DNA of 5,129 nt from Desulfotignum sp. (lineage in GTDB: Bacteria; Desulfobacterota; Desulfobacteria; Desulfobacterales; Desulfobacteraceae). Below the pieces are notes generated by a model. That model was not told the origin of the DNA and did not search any database. It saw nothing but the letters and a program-made list of their open reading frames with translations. The position numbers and the translations under genes were made by a program. The DNA lies in the NCBI GenBank assembly GCA_011390235.1, contig JAABSS010000093.1, forward strand, positions 1-5,129, written 5' to 3'. This document shows, in pieces, positions 1-5,129 of the stretch (positions are counted from its first letter, which is position 1; the number at the start of each line of letters is the position of its first letter).

Positions 1-467
1 CATCCCCCACCTCCCGTCATGGATTTGTTACCAAAGCCCAGCCCCATGGGGCTGCCTGGCATGCATCCAACCCGCTGGCACTGGCATTGTCACAGGGAGC
101 GGGATTCGTGGCCCGGGGGTATTGCGGAGAGATAGAGCATTTGAGCCAATTGATCAGTGAAGGTATTTCCTATCCGGGATTCAGCCTGATAGATATTCTT
201 CAGGTCTGTGTTTCCTTTAACAAGGAGAACACCTATACATTTTATAAAGATCGCGTGTATACATTGGACAAAGAAGAATATAAAGCTGATGACCTGCACC
301 AGGCTCTTGACAGGGCCATGGAATGGGAAGACAAAATTCCCATCGGCATTTTATATCAGAAAGAAACCAGAGGATATAGTGAGGGTCTTGAACCGTTGCA
401 GTCAGGATCTTTGTTCAGACAGACATATGATCCCGAGCGGGTGCAAAAAGTGATTTCCGCTGTTTGA
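1..467 (+). CDS. 2-oxoacid:ferredoxin oxidoreductase, beta subunit (C-terminal part; 5' end outside window)
   Basis: The beta subunit of these enzymes binds thiamine pyrophosphate and catalyses CoA-dependent oxidative decarboxylation of a 2-oxoacid to acyl-CoA, passing electrons to ferredoxin in the cytoplasm. The reading frame is open from base 3 to the TGA at 465-467 and gives 154 residues, about half of a typical short (~290 aa) beta subunit. Visible family signatures are GFVTKAQPHG near residue 7, the ALSQGAGFVARGYCGE block, and the C-terminal-domain motif DILQVCVSFN at about residues 64-73, where many relatives read LQPC. DKIPIGILY follows later. The TPP-binding GDGD region lies upstream of the window. 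A TTG at 87 could be read as a start, but homology runs through it without a break, so it is internal. The substrate (pyruvate, 2-oxoglutarate or a branched-chain oxoacid) cannot be told from this half. The alpha subunit normally lies just upstream. Confidence 0.88.
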   Translation, partial: SPTSRHGFVTKAQPHGAAWHASNPLALALSQGAGFVARGYCGEIEHLSQLISEGISYPGFSLIDILQVCVSFNKENTYTFYKDRVYTLDKEEYKADDLHQALDRAMEWEDKIPIGILYQKETRGYSEGLEPLQSGSLFRQTYDPERVQKVISAV

Positions 468-470
468 CAT

Positions 471-502
471 CCTTTGCTTTCCTTCCTGAAGCAAGGGGTT
501 TT
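471..502 (+). terminator. possible weak intrinsic terminator after the oxidoreductase beta gene
   Basis: Four bases after the stop codon, CCTTTGCTT (471-479) can pair with AAGCAAGG (489-496) around a 9-base loop, with one bulged T. GG and then TTTT (499-502) follow. The position is right for ending the + strand transcript, but the stem is short and only half GC and the T-run is brief. The stronger hairpin at 658-711 may be the real or the back-up terminator. Confidence 0.4.
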
Positions 503-555
503 ACCGCGTTTGGGATAATAACACCCATGCCCTATCGGCCACAACAACGAATGAA

Positions 556-639
556 AGCTGTTAGCTTTTAGCCTTTAGCTGTTAGCTAAGTACTAAGTAC
601 TGAGTACTGAGGGCTGAGGGCTGAGGGCTGACGGCTTTA
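556..639. repeat. heptanucleotide tandem array, 12 drifting units
   Basis: Twelve consecutive 7-bp units run from 556 to 639 without a phase break. The first four are AGCTGTT-like (556-583). Unit five is AGCTAAG, unit six TACTAAG, units seven and eight TACTGAG, units nine and ten GGCTGAG, unit eleven GGCTGAC and unit twelve GGCTTTA. Unit position 3 is C in all twelve and position 4 is T in eleven. The tract is in the spacer between two convergent genes. Seven is not a multiple of three and no reading frame there looks coding. Degenerate heptamer arrays of this style are known as intergenic elements in cyanobacteria (STRR sequences), and I recall similar ones in some sulfate reducers. No function is assigned. 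Confidence 0.88.
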
Positions 640-657
640 ATATAAATTGTTCAAAAC

Positions 658-711
658 ATACTGCCCGGGCAATCTTATTAAATAAAAGAATTGCCCGGGC
701 AGTATTTTTTT
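658..711 (+). terminator. strong intrinsic terminator, possibly bidirectional
   Basis: The 16-base arm ATACTGCCCGGGCAAT (658-673) is perfectly complementary to ATTGCCCGGGCAGTAT (690-705) across an AT-rich 16-base loop. Seven T (705-711) then lead into GTCTTT on the + strand, the classic Rho-independent layout. Outside one mismatch, AAAA (653-656) can also pair with TTTT (707-710). Read on the - strand, the stem is followed by GTTTTG, a weaker tail, and lies about 63 bases beyond the rubrerythrin stop, so it could stop both convergent transcripts. Each arm also contains the 10-base palindrome TGCCCGGGCA. Confidence 0.85.
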
Positions 712-767
712 GTCTTTCCGGTCGGCAATGCCATGGGTTGGAAAAGGCTGGCCGCAAGGCAGAAGAA

Positions 768-1313
768 TCAATATTTTTTGAATTCACTTTTTTTCGCATT
801 GCACACCGGACAATTATCCGGGGCCTCGCCTTCCAGGGTGTAGCCGCAAACCAGACATACCTGGATGTCATCCAGTTGGGCATCTGCGGCATTGTCTACG
901 GCTTTTTTGGCTTTTTCAAACAACTCCTTGTGCTTTTTTTCCGTTTTATATGACCATTCAAAACTGCGAAAAGCACTTTTTTCCTCCTGCAGTTTTGCAA
1001 TTTCCATATAAGCAGGATACATCTCTTCGATTTCAAAGGTTTCCCCGTCAATGGCCAGGCCCAGATTTTTGGCTGTATCACCCGGACCGAATGCGGCCAT
1101 GCTGTTTGCCACAGCCCCTTCATTCAGGTGTTTGACTTCCCGGTAATGATCTCCTGCATGGATAAATTCTGCATGGGAGACTGCTTCAAACAAACGGGCG
1201 ACATTCGGGTAATTTTCTTTTTCAGCCTGGATTGCAAAATGCCGGTAGCGCATGTTTGCCATGCTTTCACCGCCAAAAGCATTGATCATGTTCTGCTGGG
1301 TCATCTGTTTCAT
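768..1313 (-). CDS. rubrerythrin (diiron peroxidase with C-terminal rubredoxin domain)
   Basis: Rubrerythrins are cytoplasmic peroxidases of anaerobes that reduce hydrogen peroxide to water at a non-haem diiron site, taking electrons through a rubredoxin-type iron centre. The 181-residue protein has the family's usual length and order. A ferritin-like four-helix domain covers about residues 5-138, with the expected ligands E16, E49 with H52 (ExxH), E91 with E94 (GETFE before MYP), and E125 with H128 (EKKH). A rubredoxin-like tail follows with C153-x2-C156 and C168-x2-C171, 11 residues apart, which would bind one Fe. All metal ligands are present, so it looks functional. The first ATG is chosen because AAGGAAG (1320-1326 on the reverse strand) sits six bases upstream; the ATG three codons later is less well placed. 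It is the last gene of the - strand cluster, 57 bases after htrA, and could be cotranscribed with it. The leader contains a tandem duplication. Confidence 0.95.
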   Translation of the reverse strand: MKQMTQQNMINAFGGESMANMRYRHFAIQAEKENYPNVARLFEAVSHAEFIHAGDHYREVKHLNEGAVANSMAAFGPGDTAKNLGLAIDGETFEIEEMYPAYMEIAKLQEEKSAFRSFEWSYKTEKKHKELFEKAKKAVDNAADAQLDDIQVCLVCGYTLEGEAPDNCPVCNAKKSEFKKY

Positions 1314-1319
1314 GTTTTA

Positions 1320-1326
1320 CTTCCTT
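1320..1326 (-). promoter_or_regulatory. ribosome binding site of rubrerythrin
   Basis: AAGGAAG on the - strand lies six bases before the ATG at 1313 and supports that start over the in-frame ATG at codon 4. Its first two bases are shared with the end of the neighbouring 13-bp direct repeat, whose copies each carry a similar purine-rich AGGAAA. Confidence 0.7.
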
Positions 1327-1349
1327 TCCTGGTAATTTTTCCTGGTAAT
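1325..1349. repeat. 13-bp tandem duplication in the rubrerythrin leader
   Basis: TTTCCTGGTAAT at 1325-1336 recurs exactly at 1338-1349, a period of 13 bases. On the - strand this gives two ATTACCAGGAAA copies directly upstream of the rubrerythrin ribosome binding site. It looks like a slippage duplication in noncoding leader DNA. I see no palindrome that would make it an obvious operator. Confidence 0.8.
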
Positions 1350-1356
1350 CTGCATT

Positions 1357-1388
1357 TTATTCTTCCGCTGTTATTCTTCCGCTGTTAT
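1357..1388. repeat. 14-bp tandem duplication across the htrA stop codon
   Basis: TTATTCTTCCGCTG occurs at 1357-1370 and again, identically, at 1371-1384. TTAT (1385-1388) begins a third partial copy. The inner copy encodes the last residues of HtrA (ITAEE and the TAA stop). The outer copy lies just past the stop and is untranslated. Because the copy adjoining the gene keeps the stop, the duplication does not change the protein. Confidence 0.85.
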
Positions 1389-2813
1389 CACCGTAAAAAA
1401 CGTATTTTCTCCCCGTCTGACCAGAAGAAGAAACTTTTCTCCTTTCCGGACCGCATTTTTGTATGCTTTTACAGAATCAACCGGGGTTTGATTTATCTCC
1501 TGGATAAGATCACCCCGCTGAAGATTTGCTTCGGCTGCCGGGCTCCCGGCTTTTACGCCAGCCACAACAACCCCTTTTTCCTGTTCATATCCCAGTTGGG
1601 CAGCGATTTCCGGGGTCAGTTCCTGCACCTGAATGCCCAGGGGCGCTGTGTCGGAAGAATCGGTTTTGGATTTTCGGGTCCGTTCTTCAGATGCCAGCTC
1701 TCCGATTTTTACCTGCAGGGTTTTCTTTTTTCCGTTACGGATCACTGTCAGGGGAACCTTGCTGCCAACGGTTTTTTGCGCTACACTATTTTTCAGGGCC
1801 GTGGGCGTATCCACTGATTTTCCATCCAGAGAAACAATGATGTCTCCGCGAAGCACACCAGCCTCATCTGCCGGGCTGTCTTTGCTGACATCACCCACCA
1901 GAGCCCCCTCGGCTTTTTTTAAACCAAAACTGTCGGCAATATCTTTGGTGACCGGTTGAATACTGACACCCAGCCAGCCACGGATGACGTGGCCATGCGC
2001 GATAAGGCTTTCAATAATGCCTTTTGCCATGTTAATGGGAATGGCGAACCCGATCCCCTGGTAACCGCCGCTTTGGCTGAAAATGGCTGTGTTGATGCCG
2101 ATAACCCTGCCGTAAATATCCACCAGCGGTCCGCCGCTGTTTCCCGGATTAATGGCTGCATCGGTCTGGAAAAAATCTTCATAATCCACAATACCGATAT
2201 TGGCCCGGCCTGCTGCGCTTATGATGCCGGCGGTTACGGTTTGTGAAAGGCCATAAGGCGTTCCTACGGCAATAACCCAGTCCCCGACTTCCATTGTGCT
2301 GGAATCACCAAGTTCGGCTGTGGGCAGGTTTTTCCCTTCAATTTTTATTACCGCCACATCCGACATAGGATCCGTACCAACGACCGTTGCGTCAAATTCG
2401 CGTTTGTCCGGCAGGGTAACGGTGATTTCTTCGGCCTTCTTCACCACATGGCTGTTGGTAAGAATATACCCTTCCTCATTAAGAATAAATCCGGAACCTA
2501 GTCCACCGCGCTGGTATTCTCTTTGTTTCGGCATACCGAAAAAACGCCGGAAAAATTCATTGTCGAAAAGTTCCTGGTATTGTTCAGGAACCGATTCCAT
2601 GGTATACACCGTACTGATATATACCACTGCAGGGCTGATTTTTTTGCTCCCATCCCTGAATGCCTTTCCCAAGGTCTCAAGCCGTTGCGAAGAATCCTTT
2701 GTGGCACTGTCTGCCATGGTGATCAGAGGTCCTGTCAGGACCATCAATCCGATCAGTAAGACAGTGGCAAAACAGCCTGTCAGTATGTTTTTGTACAGTT
2801 TTTCCTGTAACAT
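1371..2813 (-). CDS. htrA: DegP/HtrA-type periplasmic serine protease with two PDZ domains
   Basis: HtrA/DegP proteins are ATP-independent proteases and chaperones that deal with misfolded proteins in the periplasm. From the chosen start the product has 480 residues, close to E. coli DegP. An N-terminal hydrophobic segment (about residues 10-31) ending TMA-DSA looks like a signal peptide. The trypsin-like domain (about 55-265) carries the triad H122 (TNSHVV), D152 (DPMSDVAVIKI) and S226 (INPGNSGGPL). PDZ1 spans about 278-372 (GWLGVSIQPV, then SPADEAGVLRGDIIVSLDG). After a charged linker, PDZ2 spans about 390-480 (GSPAAEANLQRGDLIQEINQ). The start at 2813 has AAGGAG ten bases upstream and gives a normal signal peptide. 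An in-frame ATG at 2867 would add 18 residues and overlap the upstream stop as ATGA, but it lacks a ribosome binding site. The gene sits between the synthetase/GNAT gene and rubrerythrin. All catalytic residues are intact. Exact DegP, DegQ or MucD orthology is not resolved. Confidence 0.95.
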   Translation of the reverse strand: MLQEKLYKNILTGCFATVLLIGLMVLTGPLITMADSATKDSSQRLETLGKAFRDGSKKISPAVVYISTVYTMESVPEQYQELFDNEFFRRFFGMPKQREYQRGGLGSGFILNEEGYILTNSHVVKKAEEITVTLPDKREFDATVVGTDPMSDVAVIKIEGKNLPTAELGDSSTMEVGDWVIAVGTPYGLSQTVTAGIISAAGRANIGIVDYEDFFQTDAAINPGNSGGPLVDIYGRVIGINTAIFSQSGGYQGIGFAIPINMAKGIIESLIAHGHVIRGWLGVSIQPVTKDIADSFGLKKAEGALVGDVSKDSPADEAGVLRGDIIVSLDGKSVDTPTALKNSVAQKTVGSKVPLTVIRNGKKKTLQVKIGELASEERTRKSKTDSSDTAPLGIQVQELTPEIAAQLGYEQEKGVVVAGVKAGSPAAEANLQRGDLIQEINQTPVDSVKAYKNAVRKGEKFLLLVRRGENTFFTVITAEE

Positions 2814-2823
2814 GATGTAATTT

Positions 2824-2829
2824 CTCCTT
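2824..2829 (-). promoter_or_regulatory. ribosome binding site deciding the htrA start
   Basis: AAGGAG on the - strand lies ten bases upstream of the ATG at 2813. The alternative ATG at 2867 is preceded by CCAACCGCCCA, with no Shine-Dalgarno match. This favours the shorter 480-residue HtrA, although translational coupling through the ATGA overlap at 2864-2867 cannot be excluded. Confidence 0.65.
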
Positions 2830-2863
2830 TTTGTTTGTTTAATGGGGGTTTCACCAGGCTTTC

Positions 2864-5129
2864 TCATTGGGCGGTTGGTTTTTGATCTAAAAAAGAAAAC
2901 TCCGCCTCTTTAAGTTTGATTTCCAGTTCTATTTCTCCCAGGTCTGCATCGGCCCGGGCATGAAAACCCAGGCTTTTGCCGAAAGCAATCATTTTGCGGT
3001 TTTCCCGTAACACGGTTCCCCGGACCTTTTCAATTCCCTGTTTTTTGGCAATCTGCAAAACCCGGCCAAGCAGTCGGGCACCGATACCATGGCCGTGCCA
3101 TGGATCTCCGATCAATACAGAAAATTCACCGGTTTTTCCGTCTGGATCGCTGATCACCCTGGCAATGCCGAACATTTCTCTTGTTTCTGGATCTTCATTC
3201 AGGGCGGTCAGGGCGATTTCCCGGTCATAATCGATCTGGGTGAATCTGGCCAGCATGTCCGGTGAAATTTCTTTCATGGCACTGAAAAACCGATGATAGA
3301 TGCTGGTAGGTGAAAGTTCCTGGAAAAGTTCCTGTAAAAGTGGTGCATCTTCCGGCTTGACAGGCCGGATAAAAATATTGCGGCCGTCATCGGTTTTTTC
3401 ATGGAACTCGTATTCATCCGGATACGGGCTGATAACCAGATGCAAAGTCGCTGACTGTGATGTATCTTCAAGCCGGATGCGGGCATCCACAGCCCGGGGA
3501 CGTCCGTCTTTGACGATTACAGGATTCATGTCCAGTTCAACAATCTGGGGAAAATCACTCACCAGTTGTGAAACGCGCATGAGGAGTTCTTCCAGCGCTT
3601 CCATATCTGCACGCGGCCGGTTGCGGAATCCCTGCAAAAGTTTATATGCACGTGTATTTTCCATCATGCGCCGTGCCAGCAGGCGGTTTAACGGCGGCAG
3701 TCCCAGTGCCCGGTCTTCTAAAATTTCAGTAAAAATACCCCCTAAACCGAACACGATAACAGGTCCGAAAGAGGGGTCGCTTTTTGCGCCGATCAGCAGT
3801 TCATGGTCCGGGCTGTCAATATACTGCTGAACAGATACCCCTTGAATATGGGCATCCGGGTTGTACGCTTGGGCCCCTTCCATGATTTTCTGGAAAGCCG
3901 TGCGCACCGCATCTGTGGAATCTAAATTCAGATGCACTCCCCGGGCATCGGTTTTATGGGAAATGTCCGGCGACATGAGCTTTACAGCCACAGGAAATCC
4001 GATTTCTTCAGCCGCAGCAACGGCATCATCTTCTGTGGATGCTGTTTTTGTGGTATTCACCGGGATGCCGTATGCAGATAAAATCTCTTTGGATGCGGTT
4101 TCCGACAGAAGGCCGGAATGTTTCTTGATATGCTTGTGAATCAGTTTCTGGGCCTTGTCTGGATCATAATGCAGTTCATGGGAGAGCTTCGGGGTAATCT
4201 GTGTCAGCATCTTCAGATTCTGGTTGTATTCCACCATGAAAACAAAGGACTGCACCGCCCTTTCCGGTGTTTCATACGTCGGAATTTTTGCCTGGTTTAA
4301 TACGTCAACCGCTTTTTCCATCTTTTGACCGCCGATCCAGGAGGCAAATATGGGAAAATTTTTGTCTTGAGCTGATTCAGCCAGGGCTTTTGCCACAGGT
4401 TCCGGGTCTGTCAATGCCTGGGGCACCATAATGGCAAGGATAGCGTCAAAGGATTTGCTTGCATAGCAGATGTCAAAGGTTTTCATGAACCTTTCCCGGG
4501 TCGCATCCCCTAAAATATCAACCGGATTATTCCGGCTCCAATACCGGGGCAGCACCTCATCCAAAGATTGGGTGATTTCCGAAGAGAGCGCAGCTGGTTT
4601 CAGGCCGTGACCACCCAGTGCATCCGTGGCCATTACACCGGGCCCTCCGCCGTTGGTGATGATTGCCAGGCGTGATCCTGCGGGAGGCGGTTTTTTGGCC
4701 ATGAGTTCCGCACAGTCGAATAATTGTGCTATGGTATTCACCCGGATGATACCGGCGCGTTTGAATGCTGTGTCATATACCGCGTCTTCTCCGGCCAGGG
4801 CCCCGGTGTGTGATGATGCCGCTTGGGCACCGGCTTCACTTCGTCCGGCCTTCAAGACCACGATGGGCTTGATCCTGGATACTGCGCGTGCAGCGCTCAT
4901 GAACTTGCGTATCCGGGAAAGGTTTTCTATGTAAAGCAGAATGCTTTTTGTCTGAGAATCATTGCCAAGATAATCGATCATATCCCCGAAATCCACATCC
5001 ACCATGGAACCGATGCTCACAAAATGGCTGAAGCCGATTTTTTCTTTAAAGGAAAGATCCAGAATCGATGTGCAGATGGCGCCGCTCTGGGATACGAAAG
5101 CCAGTTTTCCTTCAGACGGCATATCAGAT
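2864..5129 (-). CDS. bifunctional NDP-forming acyl-CoA synthetase / GNAT acetyltransferase (Pat-like fusion; N-terminus outside window)
   Basis: NDP-forming acyl-CoA synthetases interconvert acyl-CoA, ADP (or GDP) and phosphate with free acid, CoA and NTP through a phosphohistidine. Fusions to a GNAT domain include Salmonella/E. coli Pat, a protein lysine acetyltransferase. About 754 residues are visible; the frame stays open to the edge, so the ATG at 5120-5122 is internal, and the N-terminal CoA-binding domain (~150 residues) is missing. Numbering from that Met, the succinyl-CoA-ligase-like part spans about 5-300, with SQSGA at 11-15 and SHTGALAG containing the likely phosphorylated H105. 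The ATP-grasp part spans about 340-550, with K381, SPDISHKTD (H389), FGLGGIFTEILED (458-470) and ELDMNP (529-534). The GNAT domain spans about 582-735, with TQIDYDRE, candidate catalytic E666 (GEFSVLI) and acetyl-CoA loop HGHGIG (676-681), where the usual Q/R is H. Its stop precedes the htrA start by 50 bases. Substrate is unknown; acetate is the default guess. Confidence 0.93.
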   Translation of the reverse strand, partial: SDMPSEGKLAFVSQSGAICTSILDLSFKEKIGFSHFVSIGSMVDVDFGDMIDYLGNDSQTKSILLYIENLSRIRKFMSAARAVSRIKPIVVLKAGRSEAGAQAASSHTGALAGEDAVYDTAFKRAGIIRVNTIAQLFDCAELMAKKPPPAGSRLAIITNGGGPGVMATDALGGHGLKPAALSSEITQSLDEVLPRYWSRNNPVDILGDATRERFMKTFDICYASKSFDAILAIMVPQALTDPEPVAKALAESAQDKNFPIFASWIGGQKMEKAVDVLNQAKIPTYETPERAVQSFVFMVEYNQNLKMLTQITPKLSHELHYDPDKAQKLIHKHIKKHSGLLSETASKEILSAYGIPVNTTKTASTEDDAVAAAEEIGFPVAVKLMSPDISHKTDARGVHLNLDSTDAVRTAFQKIMEGAQAYNPDAHIQGVSVQQYIDSPDHELLIGAKSDPSFGPVIVFGLGGIFTEILEDRALGLPPLNRLLARRMMENTRAYKLLQGFRNRPRADMEALEELLMRVSQLVSDFPQIVELDMNPVIVKDGRPRAVDARIRLEDTSQSATLHLVISPYPDEYEFHEKTDDGRNIFIRPVKPEDAPLLQELFQELSPTSIYHRFFSAMKEISPDMLARFTQIDYDREIALTALNEDPETREMFGIARVISDPDGKTGEFSVLIGDPWHGHGIGARLLGRVLQIAKKQGIEKVRGTVLRENRKMIAFGKSLGFHARADADLGEIELEIKLKEAEFSFLDQKPTAQ

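Noticed and set aside
87..467. TTG-started 126-residue ORF as a complete small gene
   Set aside because: The frame is open to the window edge and the family's conserved sequence continues upstream of the TTG, so this is the end of a larger gene.
556..639. CRISPR array
   Set aside because: The units are 7 bp with no spacers between them, and there is no Cas gene, so this is a simple tandem repeat.
593..892. 99-residue - strand ORF covering the heptamer array and the end of rubrerythrin
   Set aside because: It is out of frame with rubrerythrin, crosses the strong terminator hairpin and encodes the repeat tract in an arbitrary frame.
1314..1370. separate promoter or PerR-type operator for rubrerythrin
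   Set aside because: A -10-like TAAAAT can be picked out on the - strand, but there is no acceptable -35 at the right distance and no inverted repeat. The duplicated bases are direct, not inverted.
1128..1817. 229-residue ORF on the + strand
   Set aside because: It lies antisense to rubrerythrin and htrA, both with intact catalytic motifs. It is rich in Phe, Cys and His as expected for a reverse-frame shadow, and resembles no family I know.
2772..2783. LTGC lipobox in HtrA suggesting a lipoprotein
   Set aside because: The cysteine is at residue 14, before the hydrophobic segment rather than at its end, so the match is positional chance.
2296..2820. 174-residue + strand ORF opposite htrA
   Set aside because: It mirrors the HtrA coding frame, has no recognisable domain, and is Ser/Arg/Pro-rich shadow sequence.
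3300..3830. 176-residue + strand ORF opposite the synthetase gene
   Set aside because: Its Ser/Arg-rich composition is typical of the antisense frame of a conserved coding region, and it has no domain.
5120..5122. ATG as the true start of the synthetase/GNAT gene
   Set aside because: The codons before it stay open, no ribosome binding site can be seen in the few bases left, and the CoA-binding domain that always precedes this point in the family would be missing.

Overview
The window fits an anaerobic bacterium of intermediate GC. A sulfate-reducing or related Desulfobacterota member is my best guess. This rests on gene content (a ferredoxin-dependent 2-oxoacid oxidoreductase, an NDP-forming acyl-CoA synthetase and a rubrerythrin) and on a heptanucleotide array of a kind I associate with such genomes. 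No rRNA or other taxonomic marker is present, so the assignment is inference.

Layout. The left end (1-467, + strand) is the C-terminal half of a 2-oxoacid:ferredoxin oxidoreductase beta subunit cut by the window edge. A 300-base spacer between convergent genes follows (468-767). It holds a weak hairpin directly after the oxidoreductase stop, an 84-bp array of twelve drifting 7-bp units (556-639), and a strong long-stem terminator (658-711). From 768 to the right edge everything is on the - strand. Read in transcription order it is a bifunctional NDP-forming acyl-CoA synthetase/GNAT acetyltransferase (5' end off the window, to 2864), a DegP/HtrA periplasmic serine protease (2813-1371), and a rubrerythrin (1313-768). 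The gaps are about 50 and 57 bases with no visible terminator, so the three may form one transcription unit ending at the spacer hairpin.

How the genes may work together. The synthetase half would interconvert an acyl-CoA and ADP (or GDP) plus phosphate with the free acid and NTP, while its C-terminal GNAT domain resembles the protein lysine acetyltransferase Pat. HtrA handles misfolded envelope proteins, and rubrerythrin reduces hydrogen peroxide in the cytoplasm. Energy metabolism and stress defence are neighbours here, but no direct functional link is shown.

Overall this is an ordinary housekeeping region. The points worth a second look are the heptamer array, two back-to-back tandem duplications at the htrA/rubrerythrin junction, and the Pat-like fusion that keeps the catalytic histidine which Pat itself has lost. 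I see no novel defence, mobile or RNA-guided system.
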